A stretch of DNA of 64,000 bases from Paenibacillus lutimineralis (GTDB lineage: Bacteria; Bacillota; Bacilli; Paenibacillales; Paenibacillaceae): the NCBI RefSeq assembly GCF_003991425.1, contig NZ_CP034346.1, positions 657,501 through 721,500 of the forward strand, in the 5' to 3' direction. The stretch's first letter is position 1. Every line of letters starts with the position of its first letter. Of this stretch, positions 28,030-37,285 are shown piece after piece. Made by a program: the position numbers and the translations under genes. The notes beneath the pieces are model-generated. The model did not search any database. It was not told the DNA's origin and saw only the letters and a program-made list of their open reading frames with translations.

Positions 28030-28983
28030 ATGAAAAGGAAAGGATTGCTGCTGGCCGTTTTCTCAGCGCTTCTTGTCCTCTTGACCGGTTGTAATTCGCT
28101 AGCCGTATTGAACCCGAAAGGGCCGGTAGCGAAGACGCAGTCTAATGTAATTATTTTCTCAATGCTGGTCATGGCGCTAATCTTGCTGGTTGTCTATGTC
28201 TTGTACATCTTTATGCTTACGAAGTATCGTGCTTCCAAGGCGGCTCCAGATTATGAACCGCCGCATGTAGAGGGCAGCAAATGGCTGGAATTCACATGGA
28301 TAGCTATTCCGGTCGTTATCGTTACGATCCTGTCGGTAGTTACAGTTCGGACTACCAATGCCTTGGATAAGGTACCGGCAGGCTATGAAGATCAAAAACC
28401 GTTAGTTATTTATGCATCATCCTCCAACTGGAAATGGCATTTCAGCTATCCGGAGGAAGGAATTGAGACCGTTAACTATGTTAACATTCCGACAAATCGT
28501 CCGATTGAGTTCAGACTCTACTCCTACGGACCGATCACCAGCTTCTGGGTTCCGCAATTAGGCGGACAGAAATACGCGATGAGCGATATGGTAACCAAGC
28601 TCGATCTCGTTGCGGAGCACGAAGGCTCATTTATAGGTAAGAACTCCAACTTCTCCGGTAAAGGGTTCGCCGATATGGAATTTGAAGTTCTGGCGATGTC
28701 GAATGCGAAATATGGCGAGTGGGTGAATGAGGTCAAGAATACAGCTGCTCCATTGACTGAAGAGCAGTTCAATTCCCTGCTGGATACTGCGAAGGTAGGC
28801 AGACAGACATATTCCTCGACACATTTGGAATTCAGTCCAGCACCTGAGGGTGAGCATGCAGGCCACAATCATGGCGGAGGCTCCGATGATAATTCACAAA
28901 TGGATCATTCCGATATGGATATGAATATGGACCACTCCGACACAAAGGACGACGGGGCTGAACATGCCTCACACGGAAATTAA
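28030..28983 (+). CDS. qoxA: Cytochrome aa3 quinol oxidase subunit II
   Basis: 317 residues. Lipoprotein signal LLVLLTGCNS, two membrane helices (residues 40-105), then a cupredoxin-like domain (ASSSNWKWHFSYPEEGIETVNYVNIP, FWVPQLGGQKYAMSDMV). The CuA ligands of cytochrome c oxidases are absent, which fits a quinol oxidase. The last 45 residues are rich in His, Asp and Met (HAGHNHGGG, MDHSDMDMNMDHSD), an unusual acidic, metal-binding-like tail. First of four overlapping or closely spaced qox genes. Confidence 0.9.
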   Translation: MKRKGLLLAVFSALLVLLTGCNSLAVLNPKGPVAKTQSNVIIFSMLVMALILLVVYVLYIFMLTKYRASKAAPDYEPPHVEGSKWLEFTWIAIPVVIVTILSVVTVRTTNALDKVPAGYEDQKPLVIYASSSNWKWHFSYPEEGIETVNYVNIPTNRPIEFRLYSYGPITSFWVPQLGGQKYAMSDMVTKLDLVAEHEGSFIGKNSNFSGKGFADMEFEVLAMSNAKYGEWVNEVKNTAAPLTEEQFNSLLDTAKVGRQTYSSTHLEFSPAPEGEHAGHNHGGGSDDNSQMDHSDMDMNMDHSDTKDDGAEHASHGN

Positions 28984-28998
28984 GGAACAGAAGGGAGT

Positions 28999-30951
28999 AT
29001 GCTTGACATGAAATGGGACGAATTTTTCGTCACTGGCGAACCGATGATTTATGGTGCGATGGTCAGTATCGTAGTCGCATCCTTGGCAATTGTCATCGGC
29101 TTGACCTATTTTAAAAAATGGGGCTACCTGTGGCGCGAGTGGCTGACAACGGTTGACCATAAGCGAATCGGTATCATGTATATTATCAGTGCGCTCTTGA
29201 TGTTGTTCCGGGGCGGCGTTGACGCGCTGCTCATGCGGTCGCAGCTTGCGATTCCAGAGAACGGGCTTCTTGATGCGCAGCACTATAATGAGATATTTAC
29301 GACTCACGGGGTTATTATGATCCTGTTCATGGCAATGCCGTTCATTATCGGTCTGATGAACGTAGTCGTGCCGCTGCAGATTGGTGCGCGCGACGTTGCA
29401 TTTCCGAGACTGAATGCGGTCAGCTTCTGGCTATTCTTCGCCGGAGCAATGCTGTTCAACCTATCCTTCGTCATCGGCGGTTCGCCGGACGCAGGATGGA
29501 CGGCTTACTTCCCGCTGGCCAGCAATGAGTTTAGCCCATCGGTGGGCATGAACTATTACTCGATAGCAATTCAGATTGCCGGTATCGGTACGCTGATGAC
29601 GGGCGTTAACTTCATTGCTACCATTCTGAAGATGCGTGCGCCTGGTATGAAGCTGATGAAGATGCCGATGTTCACTTGGTCTGTCTTGATCACTTGCGTT
29701 ATTATCCTGTTCGCGTTCCCGGTTCTTACGGTAGCGCTAGCGCTGATGATGTTCGACCGAATGTTTGGCTCTCAATTCTTCACGATGGCCAACGGCGGTA
29801 TGGATATGCTCTGGGCCAACCTGTTCTGGGTATGGGGCCATCCGGAAGTATATATTGTTATTCTCCCGGCGTTCGGTATTTTCAGTGAAGTGATCGCGAC
29901 CTTCTCGCGGAAGAACCTTTATGGATATTCCTCGATGGTAGGCAGTATGGTTATCATCTCATTGCTGTCCTTCCTCGTATGGGCTCACCATTTCTATACG
30001 ATGGGTCATGGGGCAATGGTCAATGGCGTATTCTCCATAACGACGATGCTCATCGCGGTTCCGACCGGGGTGAAGATATTCAACTGGCTGCTTACGCTTC
30101 ATAAAGGGAAGATTGAGTTTACGACACCGATGTTGTACTCACTTGCGTTCATTCCGATCTTTACGATCGGTGGGGTTACCGGTGTCATGCTCGCTATGGC
30201 GAGTGCCGACTATCAGTACCATAATACGATGTTCCTGGTTGCTCACTTCCACTATGTGTTGATTCCAGGCACAGTATTTGCCGTTATCGCTGGTTTCTAT
30301 TACTGGTTCCCGAAATTGTTCGGATTCCGCTTGAACGAGCGTCAAGGCAAACTGGCTTTCTGGGTCATTGCAATCAGCTTCAACGTAACGTTCTTGCCGT
30401 TGTTCTTGCTTGGACTCAATGGCATGACGCGCCGGATGTACACTTATTCGGCAGATACAGGCTTTGGCCCGCTCAATATGATCGCAACGATCGGCGCTTT
30501 TGGCCTGGCAATTGGATTTATTATTCTGGTTTATAATATTTACTGGAGTTTCCGCTATGCGCCTAGAGAGACGAATGGCGATCCTTGGAACGCACGTACG
30601 CTTGAATGGAGCACGCATAGTCCGATTCCAGATTATAACTTCGCCATCGTTCCTACGGTTCAAGGACGTGACCCGTTCTGGGAGCATAAGAAGGGTGGAC
30701 ATCAGCTCTATAAAGGTAATTATGAAGAGATTCATATGCCAAATAACAGCGGCCAACCAGTCATACTCGGAGGTATCTTCTTCTTCTTTGGATTTGCTAT
30801 GATATTCGGCTGGTGGATTCCGGCGATCATCGGTGGGCTTGGTGTAATTGTAATGTTGGCAGTTCGTTCGTTCGAACGCGATCACGGGCATCATATCCCG
30901 GTTCGTGAAATTGAAGAAACGGAAGCTAGATTGCGGGGTGAACAGGCATGA
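28999..30951 (+). CDS. qoxB: Cytochrome aa3 quinol oxidase subunit I
   Basis: 650 residues, about 14 membrane helices. Heme-copper oxidase motifs are clear: the low-spin heme His in [31 protein letters not shown] (CuB His and cross-linked Tyr), WAHHFYTMG (CuB His pair) and [11 protein letters not shown] (heme a and a3 ligands). It reduces O2 with electrons from menaquinol and pumps protons. GGAG upstream of the ATG; the stop overlaps the qoxC start. Confidence 0.95.
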   Translation: MLDMKWDEFFVTGEPMIYGAMVSIVVASLAIVIGLTYFKKWGYLWREWLTTVDHKRIGIMYIISALLMLFRGGVDALLMRSQLAIPENGLLDAQHYNEIFTTHGVIMILFMAMPFIIGLMNVVVPLQIGARDVAFPRLNAVSFWLFFAGAMLFNLSFVIGGSPDAGWTAYFPLASNEFSPSVGMNYYSIAIQIAGIGTLMTGVNFIATILKMRAPGMKLMKMPMFTWSVLITCVIILFAFPVLTVALALMMFDRMFGSQFFTMANGGMDMLWANLFWVWGHPEVYIVILPAFGIFSEVIATFSRKNLYGYSSMVGSMVIISLLSFLVWAHHFYTMGHGAMVNGVFSITTMLIAVPTGVKIFNWLLTLHKGKIEFTTPMLYSLAFIPIFTIGGVTGVMLAMASADYQYHNTMFLVAHFHYVLIPGTVFAVIAGFYYWFPKLFGFRLNERQGKLAFWVIAISFNVTFLPLFLLGLNGMTRRMYTYSADTGFGPLNMIATIGAFGLAIGFIILVYNIYWSFRYAPRETNGDPWNARTLEWSTHSPIPDYNFAIVPTVQGRDPFWEHKKGGHQLYKGNYEEIHMPNNSGQPVILGGIFFFFGFAMIFGWWIPAIIGGLGVIVMLAVRSFERDHGHHIPVREIEETEARLRGEQA

Positions 30952-31544
30952 AGTTAGATAACTCTTTGCCTTTGGAATACCGTTCAGAAGAGAATAGTAA
31001 TCGGATTTTCGGTTTTTGGCTGTTCCTTGGCGCGGAAATCGTGTTGTTCTCAACGCTGTTCGCCGTCTATTTCACACTCTGGAATCGGACCGGCAACGGC
31101 CCGAGCGGTAAAGAAATATTCGAGATCGGTCCGGTTCTGATCGAGACCTTCGTGTTGCTCACAAGCAGCTTCACGATTGGTCTGATGATCAACAGTATGC
31201 GTCACGGAATGCAAAAGGCAGCTATGGTCTTTTTCTTCATCACTTTAGTGCTTGGTCTGATCTTCCTTGGTGTAGAAATTACCGAGTTCGTGACCTATAT
31301 TAATGAAGGAGCAACGATTTCAACGAGCGCCTTCATGTCCAGTCTGTTCGTTCTGCTTGGTACGCACGGTGCCCACGTAACCTTGGGCTTGCTGTGGGGG
31401 GCAGGCATTATGATACAGATCAAACGCGAGGGCTTCACGCTTGATACAGCGAATAAATCATTTATTTTCTCGCTTTATTGGCACTTCCTTGACGTTGTCT
31501 GGATCTTTATCTTCAGCTTCGTATATCTGAAAGGAATGATGTGA
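30948..31544 (+). CDS. qoxC: Cytochrome aa3 quinol oxidase subunit III
   Basis: 198 residues with five membrane helices. [21 protein letters not shown] and [16 protein letters not shown] and [21 protein letters not shown] are signatures of subunit III of heme-copper oxidases. ATGA overlap with qoxB. Confidence 0.94.
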   Translation: MKLDNSLPLEYRSEENSNRIFGFWLFLGAEIVLFSTLFAVYFTLWNRTGNGPSGKEIFEIGPVLIETFVLLTSSFTIGLMINSMRHGMQKAAMVFFFITLVLGLIFLGVEITEFVTYINEGATISTSAFMSSLFVLLGTHGAHVTLGLLWGAGIMIQIKREGFTLDTANKSFIFSLYWHFLDVVWIFIFSFVYLKGMM

Positions 31545-31545
31545 C

Positions 31546-31830
31546 ATGAAAAAATTATTCCCTGTCCACCATGTCATGGGATATGTGTTCTCGCTGATCC
31601 TTTCGGTCGTCGCTCTGTCCGTCATTCTATGGGATATGCCACTGGCTGTCGGTATGACGATCCTGCTTGTCTGTGCGGCGATCCAGATGGGCGTCCAACT
31701 GTTCATGTTCATGCATATCGGCGAGACCGGATCCAAGACTTCACTGTATACCAACATCGCTTATGCTTTGTTCGTTGGGCTTGTAACCGTTTTTGGTACG
31801 CTATTTACCATGATCTGGGGATATCAATAA
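31546..31830 (+). CDS. qoxD: Cytochrome aa3 quinol oxidase subunit IV
   Basis: 94 residues, three membrane helices. HHVMGYVFSLILSVVAL and IQMGVQLFMFMHIGE match the small subunit IV (CyoD/QoxD). Begins two bases after the qoxC stop and ends the operon before a near-perfect terminator. Confidence 0.92.
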   Translation: MKKLFPVHHVMGYVFSLILSVVALSVILWDMPLAVGMTILLVCAAIQMGVQLFMFMHIGETGSKTSLYTNIAYALFVGLVTVFGTLFTMIWGYQ

Positions 31831-31868
31831 AGTTAGACGAGGCATTCGTTTCGGTCTAGTAACCAGAA

Positions 31869-31910
31869 TCACCCCGTACCTTCTGTAATGAAGGTACGGG
31901 GTGACTTTTT
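31869..31910 (+). terminator. Intrinsic terminator of qoxABCD
   Basis: TCACCCCGTACCTT pairs perfectly with AAGGTACGGGGTGA, loop CTGTAATG-like, then CTTTTT. Confidence 0.92.
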
Positions 31911-31958
31911 GTATCGACGGATTGGCAGGGGGCATCGCTGTCTAATGCCTGTAACCGA

Positions 31959-31987
31959 TTGAAAGGTTGCCTGGATTGCGATATTAT
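31959..31987 (+). promoter_or_regulatory. Promoter of the CsoR-type regulator
   Basis: -35 TTGAAA (31959-31964), 17-base spacer, -10 TATTAT (31982-31987), 32 bases before the ATG. CsoR proteins usually autoregulate, so an operator may overlap. Confidence 0.55.
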
Positions 31988-32019
31988 GATGTAAAGGTCC
32001 AATATAGCGAGGTGATAAC

Positions 32020-32367
32020 ATGGCGGAACAAGAAGAGAAGAAGCATGGCGCGACAGATGAGTGCTGCGGCGGTGAGGGCGAATGCCATGTCCGTCATAGC
32101 CATCATTCCGAAGCTGTGAAGAGCAATTTGACGAGCCGCTTGAACCGGATTGAAGGTCAGATTCGCGGCATTAAAGGTATGATCGAGAAGGATACGTATT
32201 GTGATGATGTTCTGAATCAGATCGCGGCAGTTCAATCAGCACTGAATAGTGTTGGTAAGCTGCTCTTAGAGGGTCATATGAAGAGTTGCGTGATTGAGCG
32301 GATTCAGGCCGGTGAGATGGATGTAGTTGATGAACTGCTGGTCACCGTAAATAAATTGATGAAGTAA
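32020..32367 (+). CDS. csoR: CsoR-family metal-sensing repressor
   Basis: 115 residues, all-helical. The core RLNRIEGQIRGIKGMIEKDTYCDDVLNQIAAVQSAL...LLEGHMKSCV contains the Cys (near 67) and His-x-x-x-Cys (near 92-96) copper ligands of CsoR (C-H-C signature). An N-terminal extension of about 33 residues adds ECCGGEGECHVRHSHHSE, rich in Cys and His, not part of the core. CsoR represses copper efflux genes and dissociates on Cu(I). No copA/copZ lies nearby, though the copper genes ycnIJ are 8-10 kb away. Confidence 0.87.
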   Translation: MAEQEEKKHGATDECCGGEGECHVRHSHHSEAVKSNLTSRLNRIEGQIRGIKGMIEKDTYCDDVLNQIAAVQSALNSVGKLLLEGHMKSCVIERIQAGEMDVVDELLVTVNKLMK

Positions 32368-32407
32368 TACGCGCGAAATATACCCCGTACTAGTATGTCA
32401 AAAGAGT

Positions 32408-32443
32408 AAGCCCCACAAGTTCATAACTTGTGGGGCTTGCTGT
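32408..32443. terminator. Hairpin between csoR and convergent hydrolase gene
   Basis: AAGCCCCACAAGT pairs with ACTTGTGGGGCTT around TCATA. The U-tract is weak on both strands, but its position between convergent genes supports a shared terminator. Confidence 0.7.
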
Positions 32444-34516
32444 TTATTTTAACGAGATTTCAAACTGTGATCCTGGGTCGCCTATAAAGGCGATGAAACC
32501 ATTCTCAGGCAGTACTACTTCATTCACGCCGCTGACTACAGTGAAATTTACACATGTTCCATTGGCATCATAGACCGCGAAGGAACCTGCTTTCGGCATA
32601 TTAACCGATAGTGTCTTACCTACCGATTTCTCCGGAATGGTGTACCATCTCGCTTGACCATTCTCTTGAATTTTCGTCTTCGACTCCTTACCTATATAGA
32701 GTGGAGTGACATTGTCCTGACTAACAAATAGGCTTCCGGCAGCCTTCAAATATTCTACACCGTCATCTGTGAAGAAGATGAGATCACTCGTGTCTCTGCC
32801 CATCAATGTCGGAATGTTTAACAAATTCAGAGCTTCATTGGCACCTGTAATCTTATTTGCCATTAAGTATCCTGGCATATCTTTAAGTGTTGCAATATAT
32901 GCGATAGGAGGCTGCATGAAGTAGGCCTGCGATGTATATTTTTCACTTACGAGAAAATAGGTCTTACCTTCACGGGCTTCCCATGCCTTTGCTATATCAG
33001 GAGATAATTCATTCGGTTCCAGCTTCTCCGCCTGATAGTCGGACATAGCTAGTTGACCAAGGCCTGGAATGGTTGTATAGGATCTTACCCATAAGTAAGT
33101 ACGTCCATTGTCTTCTGTGACTAAGTTAAGCTTCGTGCTGCCGTCCTCACTGACGAATGAGCCATCTGCTGTATAAATAAATTTCTGAACCGGAGCTTCA
33201 GGTACCGCAAGCGAGCTTAAGGACAACTCGCCATCCTTGCTAATATCCAGCTTGATCAACTGACCAGCTGTGCCGTAGATTCCTGCATTTGTCGATACCT
33301 CCACCGGCATATTTGCCTTTACAGGTACACCAAATGACTTGGCAGGCTTCAGCTCCTTAATGATTCCTTTTTCCTGCAGAGCACTTAACAGGATCTCGCC
33401 CGCCATAATTTGATTTATTGAACTCGAACCACTTGAAGAGAGGATTGCTACAGACAGCTTCTGCTCGGGCAACACGACCAGAGAAGCGTGAGACAGCTGG
33501 GTGTCCCCACCTTTCGTCAGGGCCTGTATTCCGTAGTCGTTGAACGGGAACAGATTGACACTATCCCAGCCTAATCCATAGGCGAACGAGCTATCTGCCT
33601 CTTCTGGCCACATACCGTTCTTATATTCTGCCTTAGCCGTGGCAGTTACTGATTTCTCTGTCAGGAGTCCGTTAGCATTCCCTGTGAAGATTTGCGAGAA
33701 GCGGGCAAGATCTTCAGCTGTGGAATAAATACCACCGGTACCGATAAAGTTAACCGTATCCGCAGGAAGCTCTCCCTGATAGCCAGGAGAATAGACGCCA
33801 GCCAGTTGTGAAGTATTCACATCATCTTGCGGAGTTTTTGTATTTTTCATACCAAGCGGCTCTGTAATATATTTATGTATGAAGTCTGTGAAGTCCAAGC
33901 CGCTAACTCTCTCTACCAATATTTCTGCTAGAGTGAAGCCGTCGTTGCAATAAACTGAGAATGCACCTGGATCAGCCTTCAGCCGCTGTACTTCCAGACG
34001 CTTCAGCAAATTGTCATATCCAGATGTATCATTATCATCGAACAAAAAGCCACTGACGAATGTAGATCCGCTTAAGCCAGAGGAATGATTCAACAGCATA
34101 CGCGGAGTAATCTTTTTATAGCGCTCGTCTTTCATTTTGAAATCAGGAATATAGGTGGTCAGAGGCTGATCCAAATCTATTTTCCCTTCATCGACAAGCT
34201 TCATAACAGCAACGGTTGTGAACATTTTGCTAGTGGAGCCAATGCCATACATGGAATCAGCTGTTAACGGGGTATTGTCAGACACATGATTGATACCGGA
34301 TTGCCCGGATACTACAATCTTACCTTGATCAATGAGTGCGTATTGCAAGCTGTACGTACCATAATTTTTCGTCAGCAGATCGGCCTTCTGCGCTGCCAAT
34401 TGCTTGGTCGCCTCGTAAGAAGGGCTCTTCTCGGCGGCAAAAGCTCCAGCTGGCACGAGCAATGTCAGCAACAGGGCTGCCATCACTAAAAATGATAGGC
34501 GCTTCTTCATTCTCAT
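32444..34516 (-). CDS. Secreted serine hydrolase (class C beta-lactamase / PBP4* family)
   Basis: 690 residues. Signal peptide (MKKRLSFLVMAALLLTLLVPAGAFA), then the beta-lactamase domain with GSTSKMF (SxxK nucleophile near residue 95), YCND (YxN near residue 190) and a candidate third-motif TKGGD near residue 340. About 270 further residues form a beta-rich C-terminal part seen in PBP4*/esterase-type members. The family includes peptidases, esterases and D-amino-acid hydrolases, so the substrate is open. Monocistronic. Confidence 0.85.
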   Translation of the reverse strand: MRMKKRLSFLVMAALLLTLLVPAGAFAAEKSPSYEATKQLAAQKADLLTKNYGTYSLQYALIDQGKIVVSGQSGINHVSDNTPLTADSMYGIGSTSKMFTTVAVMKLVDEGKIDLDQPLTTYIPDFKMKDERYKKITPRMLLNHSSGLSGSTFVSGFLFDDNDTSGYDNLLKRLEVQRLKADPGAFSVYCNDGFTLAEILVERVSGLDFTDFIHKYITEPLGMKNTKTPQDDVNTSQLAGVYSPGYQGELPADTVNFIGTGGIYSTAEDLARFSQIFTGNANGLLTEKSVTATAKAEYKNGMWPEEADSSFAYGLGWDSVNLFPFNDYGIQALTKGGDTQLSHASLVVLPEQKLSVAILSSSGSSSINQIMAGEILLSALQEKGIIKELKPAKSFGVPVKANMPVEVSTNAGIYGTAGQLIKLDISKDGELSLSSLAVPEAPVQKFIYTADGSFVSEDGSTKLNLVTEDNGRTYLWVRSYTTIPGLGQLAMSDYQAEKLEPNELSPDIAKAWEAREGKTYFLVSEKYTSQAYFMQPPIAYIATLKDMPGYLMANKITGANEALNLLNIPTLMGRDTSDLIFFTDDGVEYLKAAGSLFVSQDNVTPLYIGKESKTKIQENGQARWYTIPEKSVGKTLSVNMPKAGSFAVYDANGTCVNFTVVSGVNEVVLPENGFIAFIGDPGSQFEISLK

Positions 34517-34675
34517 CTTCGTTTTTACCTCCCTAATGTAATCGTATCCAGAATTCCACTACTAAAGGTGTGACAGTCATTCTGTCTTAACATATTTTTA
34601 CGGTGTATGTGTTCATAGGTTTCATTAGATATATGAGCGGATGCAGTGGTACGATAGCATCCGCTTCATCGATAT

Positions 34676-35284
34676 CTATTTTCCCTCGCGGACAATGCCT
34701 TGCTCATACATGGCTTCGACAAACGACACCATGATCTGGACACATCCACGGAGGAACACTACATCGGCTTTCTTATTCGTCTCCGAGAAGGTAAGCAGGG
34801 CTTCATGCTCTTTGACGCGCGCCTTGAGACGGGCGCCCTTATGTTCCTCCAGTAAGTCCGCTATACCCTCATGCTTCAGAATAGCTCTTAACATACTGGG
34901 GTGAGAGGCCCCGGCATGGAACGACTTGCTGAGGGGATTCGGCAGGGTGACCTGCCGTAAATTCCCGTGAAGGATTAGAAGTAGAGGGCTTTTGACCGAG
35001 CTCAGCAAATATTCAAGCTTTCTTCTCGGTTTGTACTTATACTTGATTCCGATTACTTGGCCGCTGTTTGTATTAGATCCGTTAGAGTTGGAATCGGTAA
35101 CTGTGAGATACATTTGTCCCCGTCCATGCGGCAGCCGAATCAGGACATGCCGTCCGGTGTATTTCCAATTCTTGAAGGACGCTTCTACAAAAGTCGCTTC
35201 GTATTTATTCGCATACTCCTGCAGCAGGAACTTTGATTTTGATTCCCACCAAGGTTTAGTAGACTTAATCTTGGTCCGCGTCAT
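34676..35284 (-). CDS. Protein of unknown function in SPFH / ribbon-helix-helix cassette
   Basis: 202 residues, basic, no membrane segment or signal peptide. I do not recognise the family. The start at 35284 has GGAGG nine bases upstream and overlaps the end of the preceding gene by 20 bases, so the two are translationally coupled. It begins MTRTKIKSTKPWWESKSKF and contains a predicted beta-rich middle (HVLIRLPHGRGQMYLTVTD) and a helical C-terminus. Third gene after an SPFH protein and a small DNA-binding protein; function probably linked to these. Confidence 0.65.
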   Translation of the reverse strand: MTRTKIKSTKPWWESKSKFLLQEYANKYEATFVEASFKNWKYTGRHVLIRLPHGRGQMYLTVTDSNSNGSNTNSGQVIGIKYKYKPRRKLEYLLSSVKSPLLLILHGNLRQVTLPNPLSKSFHAGASHPSMLRAILKHEGIADLLEEHKGARLKARVKEHEALLTFSETNKKADVVFLRGCVQIMVSFVEAMYEQGIVREGK

Positions 35285-35465
35285 TTTCCAAGGCCTCCTT
35301 GACACGCATTTGGGGTGAGGGCAAGCGCCCTTCCTTCCGTAGGGCCTCGCGTAGTACATATTCAATATGACCATTCACGCTTCGGAATTCGTCAGCCGCC
35401 CAGCGTTCCAAAGCTTCATATACGACGGGGTCCAGGCGCAGCGGGAAGCTCTTTTTCTTAGCCAT
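35265..35465 (-). CDS. Arc/HicB-like ribbon-helix-helix DNA-binding protein
   Basis: 66 residues: KKKSFPLRLDPVVYEALERWAADEFRSVNGHIEYVLREALRKEG is a ribbon-helix-helix domain of the Arc/HicB-antitoxin type (beta strand SFPLRL, then two helices). GGAG ten bases upstream of the ATG. Lies 18 bases after the SPFH gene on the same strand. From memory, small proteins of this type often sit beside SPFH proteins in Gram-positive genomes. They may be autoregulators rather than toxin-antitoxin antidotes; no RNase-type toxin is recognisable next door. Confidence 0.75.
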   Translation of the reverse strand: MAKKKSFPLRLDPVVYEALERWAADEFRSVNGHIEYVLREALRKEGRLPSPQMRVKEALENDADQD

Positions 35466-35482
35466 CGTGAATGGGACTCCAA

Positions 35483-36256
35483 TTAATACAGACTGCTCGT
35501 ATTAATGATAGGTTGGGCGGAACGGTCTGATACGACCGCGACAAGCAGGTTATTGATCATAGCAGCTTTACGCTCATCATCCAGTTCAACGACGCTCTCG
35601 TCCTGCAGGCGCTGCAGCATGGCACTGGCGATTTCCGTAGAGTATGCCAAATGTGTCAAGCGGGACTCGATGACTTTGACACCAGCTATAGCTAAGCGGT
35701 TTTGCAGCTCATCAGTCAGTTCCTGAGCAATTTCCTCTGTATTTCCGCGTAAGGAGAAGCCATTGCCATCCAACTGATCATAAGGGTACTTGCTAGCTAC
35801 GTGTCGCAGAGCAGTTTCGCTCTGAATCTCCACGAAGGTTTCGTATTCATCGACTTCGAATAGCGCTTTTGCCGAATCGATCACCGAGAATACAACAACG
35901 GTAGCAATCTCAATCGGGTTCCCGTTAACATCATTGACCTTCAGCTTGGCACTGTTGAAGTTGCGTACACGCAGCGATACTTTCTTCCGGTTGGAAAAGG
36001 GAGTTACCATATAGAACCCACTATTGCGGATCACGCCGAGGTACTTCCCGAAAAAGGTAACGACAGCGGACTGGTTCGGCTGCACGATCGTAAGCCCAGT
36101 GAGGATCACAAAGGCGATCACGCAAGAGATGGCTCCGAGGATGATGGGAAGAGGTGTAGCAATGGTAAACAGATATACTCCAGCGCCTGCAAAGGCGATG
36201 AAGAATAGCAGCGCAACAAATCCGTTCAGATAAGACAATTGTTTTTCCTTCAGCAT
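35483..36256 (-). CDS. SPFH/band 7 domain membrane protein
   Basis: 257 residues. Two N-terminal membrane helices (about residues 10-55, NGFVALLFFIAFAGAGVYLF and ILGAISCVIAFVILTGL), then an SPFH domain (VQPNQSAVVTFFGKYLGVIRNSGFYMVTPF, VRNFNSAKLKVNDVNGNPIEIATVVVF) ending in a helical segment. The start at 36256 has AAGGAG nine bases upstream; an ATG at 36280 has none. It lacks the long coiled coil of the stomatin at 13833 and belongs to a different subgroup. First gene of a three-gene cassette. Confidence 0.85.
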   Translation of the reverse strand: MLKEKQLSYLNGFVALLFFIAFAGAGVYLFTIATPLPIILGAISCVIAFVILTGLTIVQPNQSAVVTFFGKYLGVIRNSGFYMVTPFSNRKKVSLRVRNFNSAKLKVNDVNGNPIEIATVVVFSVIDSAKALFEVDEYETFVEIQSETALRHVASKYPYDQLDGNGFSLRGNTEEIAQELTDELQNRLAIAGVKVIESRLTHLAYSTEIASAMLQRLQDESVVELDDERKAAMINNLLVAVVSDRSAQPIINTSSLY

Positions 36257-36394
36257 AGTGAAGCACTCCTTAATATTCATTTAATATTTATTTGATATTC
36301 ATATGATATCACTTTTAGGATTTATTGTAAATCAATATTGTGAAAATAGTACTAAAGATGGGCGAGTCACATCCTGTATTAGTTAATGGGTAGC

Positions 36395-36423
36395 TTGAAT
36401 TTAGGAAATTAATATTTTATATT
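36395..36423 (+). promoter_or_regulatory. Promoter of stalk-domain protein
   Basis: -35 TTGAAT (36395-36400), 17-base spacer, -10 TATATT (36418-36423), 46 bases before the start codon. Confidence 0.5.
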
Positions 36424-36469
36424 CTTTATATAAATGTGCAGTAATCCATTTTATAGAAGGGGAGAGGAA

Positions 36470-37144
36470 ATGTTGAAGAAGAGATGGATGATTAGTACCA
36501 TGGTGGCAGCGCTGATGCTGACAGCCGGAACTGGTGTATATGCAGGTGCAAAACTGCAGGAGGTCAAAGCCTACCTGAACAGCAGCATTCAACTCAAGTA
36601 CAATGGAACACCTGTACAGCCACGGGATGAAAAAGGGAATGCAGTTCTCCCGCTTACCTATAACGGAACGACGTATCTTCCTGTCCGTGCGGTCGCTGAT
36701 ATTGTAGGTGTCGCTGTATCCTATAACCCGGAGACCTCTACGGTCGAATTGGGTGAGAAGGCGGAGGGCGTAGCGATCGCCAAAGGCTTTGAGAACATGT
36801 ATTATACGAAGGACCCGAAAGAGACGACTTACCAGGGTAAGGACTACAAGGAAGCTTATTTCGATAATGCCAGCGGCAAACGCAGCAGCAACTTTATGTT
36901 GTACCCGAAAGGGAAGTATCAGAAGCTGGTTCTACAGGTCGCGGCCGTTGGTGAAGATATTGATAACTTTGCCATCGAAGACAGCGAGAAGAATGTGAAG
37001 CTGACGACCGAGAAAGTTGCAGTGAGTGACGGTCTTAAGACCATCGAGGTAGATATCACAGGCGTTAACGAGTTGTATATTTATGCTGATGTACTCAATA
37101 ACGGAGCTATGTTTGTTCCTTTAACAACGTCTTATTATAAATAA
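36470..37144 (+). CDS. Copper amine oxidase-like N-terminal (stalk) domain protein
   Basis: 224 residues. Signal peptide (MISTMVAALMLTAGTGVYAG), then IQLKYNGTPVQPRDEKGNAVLPLTYNGTTYLPVRAVADIVGVAVSYN, the Cu_amine_oxidN1 stalk domain that is abundant in Paenibacillus exported proteins. The C-terminal 120 residues resemble a carbohydrate-binding-like beta sandwich (NFMLYPKGKYQKLVLQVAAV, DGLKTIEVDITGVNELYIYA). The start at 36470 is set by GGGGAGAGG upstream. Likely cell-surface; exact role unknown. Confidence 0.78.
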   Translation: MLKKRWMISTMVAALMLTAGTGVYAGAKLQEVKAYLNSSIQLKYNGTPVQPRDEKGNAVLPLTYNGTTYLPVRAVADIVGVAVSYNPETSTVELGEKAEGVAIAKGFENMYYTKDPKETTYQGKDYKEAYFDNASGKRSSNFMLYPKGKYQKLVLQVAAVGEDIDNFAIEDSEKNVKLTTEKVAVSDGLKTIEVDITGVNELYIYADVLNNGAMFVPLTTSYYK

Positions 37145-37161
37145 GCTTTTTATATTGATAG

Positions 37162-37199
37162 ACCAGTCCGACACGTGATCCGTGTCAGGCTGGTTTTTC
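37162..37199 (+). terminator. Intrinsic terminator
   Basis: ACCAGTCCGACACG pairs with CGTGTCAGGCTGGT, followed by TTTTT. Confidence 0.87.
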
Positions 37200-37285
37200 T
37201 TATTTAAGGAGAGTTAGACTGTATATAAAGGTATGGATTCTGAAGCACGATATAGAAATAAACAGCATAGAGGAGAGATATACGC

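Noticed and set aside
35265..35465. HicAB or Arc-type toxin-antitoxin antidote
   Set aside because: The neighbouring 202-aa protein is not a HicA-, RelE- or MazF-like toxin, and the gene sits behind an SPFH gene, so a toxin-antitoxin reading is unsupported.
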